The notes under the pieces: generated by a model
The model's input: the letters and a program-made list of their open reading frames with translations, nothing else
Told to the model about the DNA's origin: nothing
Database searches by the model: none
Made by a program: the position numbers and the translations under genes
Part shown: positions 59,315 through 64,000 of the stretch, piece after piece
Layout: each line of letters starts with the position of its first letter
How positions within the stretch are numbered: the first letter of the stretch is position 1
Assembly: GCA_022419385.1 (NCBI GenBank)
Contig: JAJUBI010000002.1
Coordinates: forward strand, 3,720,001-3,784,000
DNA from: Paraconiothyrium sp. Pb-2020
Lineage: Eukaryota; Ascomycota; Dothideomycetes; Pleosporales; Didymosphaeriaceae
Length of the DNA stretch: 64,000 nucleotides
Direction: 5' to 3'

Positions 59315-59877
59315 GCCATACACTTGAGGAGCATATACACTGTGCACCGGATTTGGCGTTGAAGCACACCAGTGGCAGTGGCATAGGGTAAGCTCCCTTG
59401 CTCATTTCCCAGAGCAGATACGTCTTACTGGCTTTTGCTAATTCGGATTATATTCAACGTTGCGTGCTATAGGTAGATAGCGAAATGCACACCCTTGTAC
59501 GATCACTCGTACATGTTCGGTCATCAATCAGTGTATAACAGAGCCCGAATGTTACATGTTTGACGTAATTTCATTATTAGTATTGTAGCGCAAAGCAATA
59601 ACACGCCGAAAAGAACTCAAAGTCCTTGGTATATCAAACCCGAGCCATCGAACTGACCTTGCAGCCGGTGATGGCCTATCCGAGGAGCCTGCCATCCGAT
59701 CCGTTCCAATCCATGTTCATCAATACATAGCTATGTGACACTGATATCGTATACCATGCTCATCCTCAAGACAATTCGTTACGCCCCAGGCGTATCGGAG
59801 TGATACCCTATCTTACTTTCCACCCTCGTATTCCAGCTATTTACCGAGCTCTGGATGCTGCCGCACCACCAAGGCTC
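59315..59877. other. Intergenic between convergent genes
   Basis: 3' flanks of NTR1 and the NCE102-like gene. It is AT-richer than its surroundings. No feature is seen. Confidence 0.5.
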
Positions 59878-60544
59878 CTAGACCTGGCTCATGGCGGGCC
59901 CGCGGCGGATGCCACCGCGAAGATTGGCTCCAGAGGAGCGGCCACCGATAACGCTAAAGACCATGGAGGCAACCCAGGCGGCCCAGCCGAACCAGAAGAA
60001 GGCGGTCGAGGCTTGAGCTTCGCGGCAGCGCTTCTCGGTGTTGGGGCTACCGTTGGTAATATGGTTGGAGAGGGTGTAGGTCTGGGTCGGTTAGCGCGAT
60101 GTCGTGCAAAGTGGGTTCGGGGTTGGATAGCCATGCAACGTCGTCGTGATGACGGAGGGGAGAGGAAGCAATGCTAGGGTGATCTTACGCGGTTGTTGCA
60201 GCTGTGCACATGCAGATACGCGGCTGTCGCAACGGCAGCGCAGAACCAGAAAATCACATTGAGCGTGTCTAGCGCCATGTTGGCGACGGGCATGCTGTAA
60301 CCATCCAGGAACGAGGTTGGCAGCAGGTATAGCAGGGAGAGCAGCCCAAAGGTTGCCGTGAACATGTCGTAGTTGACCATTGCCGAGTTGCCCTTGAAGG
60401 CTGTGGCGATCATGTTGCCGACGAGGCCCATGATGATAATGGAGCAGATGAACTGTTGATGGTAAATCAGTGCGCATCACACGGGAACAGGCGAATGCGA
60501 ACCTGCCAGGACCGCAGTCCAATGTTCAAAGCCTTGGACACCAT
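59878..60544 (-). CDS. NCE102: Nce102-type MARVEL membrane protein (eisosome component)
   Basis: Three minus-strand exons (60544-60503, 60452-60189, 60081-59878), with introns of 50 and 107 nt, give 169 residues. The first exon has only 14 codons (MVSKALNIGLRSWQ), so the gene is easily truncated in automatic models. Four membrane segments are visible, including FICSIIIMGLVGNMIA, GLLSLLYLLPTSF, LNVIFWFCAAVATAAYL and AFFWFGWAAWVASMVFSVI. EKRCREAQASTAFFWF is the typical block before the last segment. Nce102 proteins sit in the plasma membrane at eisosomes and sense sphingolipids in yeast; a role here is by homology. The symbol follows the yeast homologue. Confidence 0.93.
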
Positions 60545-63500
60545 TTTTGCAGTTTTCAGATGCTGGAGAACTTGTCGCTAGTATATGCTCTGCGAGTATC
60601 GATGGGCCGCGAACAAAGAAACTGGCTAGCAGGCTTGTCAGAACGCGAACTACGCGGGTGCGGAGGCTGGGGAGATAGATGAGCTGTGTCTCGGTAACTT
60701 TGCGTAGCGGAGTGTGCCTGCAGTATATAAGAGTCAGCGGATGGAGTGCGTCAATGTCAGACGTCGCGGCTCGTTGCGGTTCATCGTCATCGCCGCGCGA
60801 GGGTTGCGCCTACGTCACAACCGCCCAAAGGGTCCAGCGAACCGCCCGCCTGCATCCACAGTAAACACCGGCTGCGCCGGATCGGGACTTACCTGGCGCT
60901 AGACCCACTGCTTTGACTTCGAACGGGATGGACGGCTGTCGGTGCAGAATCAGATGCAGGAAGGACACTTCTCAGGTGCGAGTGCAGGTCGAGTATCGGT
61001 GCAGAGATGCTTTGGCTGTTTTATGCGTTGAGAGATGGGGGATGCGCAGGCTGACCATGGTCGCGCGCGCGGCGATTGGCCCGAGTGGGCGTTACTACAG
61101 CAGCTGTGGCAGTGACGGGCGGTTGATTCGGCAACAGGACGGTGATGCTATGGCCCGGCAAGGATCAGCCATCCATCCAACACCATCAGACACCAAAGAC
61201 GCCAGTTCCTCCGAGGAGGGCCAACGACGTACCGCGCCTCTGCCTTTCACGAGTCTAGACACCGCGGCTCTGACTGGTTGGCATGACGCTAACTGCTGTG
61301 GCTGAGCTTGTTCTCGGCTCGTGAGTGCGACCACCGACCCCCGGATCTGCGGATGTGAGCAGGGTTCGGTGGTGTTTACTTGATCGCTGTGTTGTTGGAG
61401 CCCTGGAGGCTCTGTGCTCACGTGCATGAACCGTCCCCGGGGCCACTGGTCTTTTGTCTTGCAGTGTTGAGCCTGAGGGAGTCTCTTTACAGCTATCAAT
61501 GTGATCGACTAGGACGGATGGCGAGGCTTTTCTGCTGATATAGAGCAACAGCCTTTGGAGGTTGAATCAAAATACTGAGTTACCACAGGTCGCATAGGAT
61601 AGAAGATTGCACCTGAATCGCTGTGGATGATAACGTCCTGCTAGCATTGTCTATGAACTAGCCTGACTGCACTCATTCTATTTTTTTGTCTTTACCAAAC
61701 TCTGGTCTCCACGGACAGTTCCAGCGTGTACACCGTAAGCGACGCCGTTCGCAAGACCAAGAAAGGTAGACCCATCTACACGCAGAGGGGTGATAGCACA
61801 GCAAGCTCTGCACACCTACGATATCCGATTAACTATGGAATGTCCCAACCGTATCTGTATTGCAAAGACAAGAGTCTCAGTCTAAGCGACTTTTAAAGCT
61901 GGGATGCCGCAGGCCCGTCCTACCGCAATAGGAGGATCTTCAGCGTGTTTCTCTTCGACGTCGTACCTTGAGTACGTTACTCACCCTCTCGGGCCATTGC
62001 GAAGGCTTCGAGAGGGTGTCGTGTAGTCGGTCAATTTTGACAAGAAGGTATACTCAGTGCGTAATGCAGGGCTATCTTACTTCGCCGCGACCTTCTTCGC
62101 TACTCGAGAACTCACTCTTGTTCATTCTAAGTGCCTGTGAAGACCTTTAAGCTGATCAAACGGACAGTATGCTGTGCTGCTTACCGCAGTTCCTAGCTTC
62201 TCGGATGCTGGCCTCTTACCCTGAACAACCCTTGAAGACGTCTTGTCGACATTTTCACCAAAACTGGTGCCGGATATCCCGTTCTGCCATCGAGTTGGTC
62301 GCCAGTGTGAAGTGCGAGCTCCTACACTGTCTTCTTAGGTTACATTTTGTGCAAAATATGTTCTTCCGAGGTAGGCGTATGATCGAAGGGGCTATTTCAA
62401 GAAGGTTGCCTGTACGATTCATTCCATATATCACGGCCAACTTCGATGAGATAGCCGGCTCGAGTGAGTAGTTAAAAAAATGCGATTCTTTGAGGTTTCA
62501 GAAGCCGTTAGTGCATCATACCTACGTGCCGTGTCTCACCGTGTCACGGAATCCGAGTTCTCTCCCACAATCCTGCAAGTGATGCATCAGTAGGTATTGC
62601 CTTACCGTGGCTGCTCATGCGGTATGCTCATCGTGACTCAAACACAGCAACGCGCGCACAGCGTGTACGAGCGTGCAGATGATGCGCTTTGTGCATGATG
62701 TCTGTTCGAATCGCACTACCCACAGATACAGTCTACGCAAAGACGACCTGTCTTTAAGCTACTCATTGTGTTCGGGATTACCGGACGGACGCTTAGACCA
62801 TATACACTCTTGAGCAAGTTGTTCTATATTTTCGTGCTGGTGAGCGTCTTTGCAGCCATCGACTTTTGCGCTTCGCTCGAGAGGGCTTGCGGCCTAAGGA
62901 GGGCATGGACTTGGCGAGCATATATGCACGGTGGTCGTTCACCCGACCCTGACAGCGCTCGTGAGGAGAGTATCGGAGGTGTTCTCTAGTGGCGAGTCTC
63001 GGTCGGAGCGGCGACTGGATATCTCGGCGGAGGTAGATGGGCATGGACGCCCGCCTAGAAAGCTCGTCTGACGGCCACCAGGGGCACAGAGAGGCTTGTG
63101 CGGTGGTGATTCCGAATTGAACGGCCATGGAGCGGCGGGTAGGAGCGTCTCGCCGTGAGGATTATGAGGCAGGCGCAAAAGCCTGAGGAAGCGGACGTGG
63201 CTGCGGTCGTATCGTAAAGCAAAGAGAGCGTGCAGAATCAGCAGTGATGCTGGCGCTATGGAGGGGGGCAAATTGGTGGTCATCGAAGCTGGGGCGGCAG
63301 CGTTCTGCAGTAAACAAAGAACACGAGGGGCGTTGAAAGGGCCGACCTGGCCAAGTGCTGTTGCTGGAGCCGTTATAGACACGAAGCTCACCGAACCAGT
63401 CAGCGTTTGGAGGAGATGACTAGGGATGCGATGGATATAGAGCCCAGCACCCTGCTCGCTCGCCATGGATTGGTCTTGGACACCTCGAAAGGGCTGGTAA

Positions 63501-64000
63501 GACTAACAGGAAGCGGCCAACACCTTCAGGATGTAAGGGCTGCTAGGAGGGGAAGGCCTGCGTTTGATATTCACCCTGTAAACATTGGTGTAGGGAAACC
63601 GCAGCCAGTAGCCTTGTCCTCAAGGGTGAAGGGAAATGGCGAGCAGCAGCCCCTGGGGAAGTGATAATGTTGCTCCAAATGACCTCCCTCTGACGCTGAA
63701 GTGATGCCCTAGGTAACTAGACACATCTATTACCTCTGAACATCTTCTAGTAGAAGAGACCCTCCTTGAGGTGAGTGAGAATGTATATGGGGGTGGTGTT
63801 TGGGGTGCCGGGCTTTGAGCTCCCACCGTCTCCGTTGGCCATCGCGCGTACCTGCTGCCTCGACTGCAATGACCACCCACCTACCCGACTGCCTCAACTT
63901 CCACCGCACCTGCACAATAACTCCATCGCGTCTGCGCGAGAAAAACTGCCATGGCAATACCCCGAGCTCTGCTGTCTGCCCCGATAAGACATCACAACAC
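60545..64000. other. 3.4-kb terminal region without a supported gene
   Basis: The first few hundred bases should be the promoter of the NCE102-like gene. The remainder has short frames on both strands (the longest is about 175 codons at 62939-63466, minus) with no family motif and no convincing intron signals. I see no transposon ends, satellite repeats or RNA genes. A gene may begin beyond the window edge. Confidence 0.5.

Noticed and set aside
62640..62720. Possible tRNA, from a GTTCGAATC T-loop-like string near 62705
   Set aside because: The flanks do not pair as a T stem, and no acceptor or anticodon arm can be built upstream.
62939..63466. 175-codon minus-strand frame
   Set aside because: No recognisable family or targeting feature, and no supporting splice sites.
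1..64000. CRISPR arrays, integrative elements, secondary-metabolite cluster
   Set aside because: No regular spaced repeats, no integrase or transposase motifs, and no NRPS, PKS or terpene synthase gene beside the dioxygenase or the siderophore acyltransferase.

Overview
The window reads as nuclear DNA of a filamentous ascomycete (Pezizomycotina, most likely Dothideomycetes; the class is inferred from gene content and not proven). The support is short GT-AG introns of about 46-118 nt, many with CTRAC-like branch points, a HET-domain gene, a 2EXR/F-box-like gene, bZIP and C2H2 regulators, a GPI-anchored GH76 mannosidase and a flavohemoglobin. I see no bacterial, phage or organellar features, no tRNA or rRNA and no CRISPR.

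Layout: 0.1-5.4 kb holds a cell-wall GH76 enzyme and an ER glycerol-3-phosphate acyltransferase. 5.7-8.7 kb holds two degraded-looking small loci either side of a TauD-type dioxygenase. 9.5-13.0 kb holds a 2EXR-like protein and an epsin. 14.2-15.7 kb holds a four-finger C2H2 factor with an upstream region of about 4.2 kb that has no gene. 19.9-24.6 kb holds a flavohemoglobin and a HET gene whose conserved C-terminal tail lies in another frame. 25.6-36.95 kb holds an uncharacterised 702-residue protein, a bZIP factor and an INCENP/Sli15 homologue. 39.3-40.4 kb looks like a decayed gene.

40.8-60.5 kb is dense: a single-pass cysteine-rich membrane protein, mitochondrial ribosomal protein Mrp10, a 902-residue unknown, Mn superoxide dismutase, a SidF/SidL-type siderophore acyltransferase, a type I membrane protein, a 1097-residue low-complexity protein, the spliceosome-disassembly factor Ntr1, and a Nce102-type MARVEL protein. 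The last 3.4 kb has no gene I can support.

Most genes are unrelated housekeeping or signalling functions and do not form a biosynthetic cluster. Three divergent pairs share short promoters: MRP10/902-residue protein, SOD2/siderophore acyltransferase, and 1097-residue protein/Ntr1. The second pair links iron uptake and superoxide defence by position. The less ordinary material is the frame break in the HET gene, the decayed gene near 40 kb, and a small secreted-protein-like locus near 8.4 kb with a 15-bp repeat inside its hydrophobic leader and a damaged start codon.
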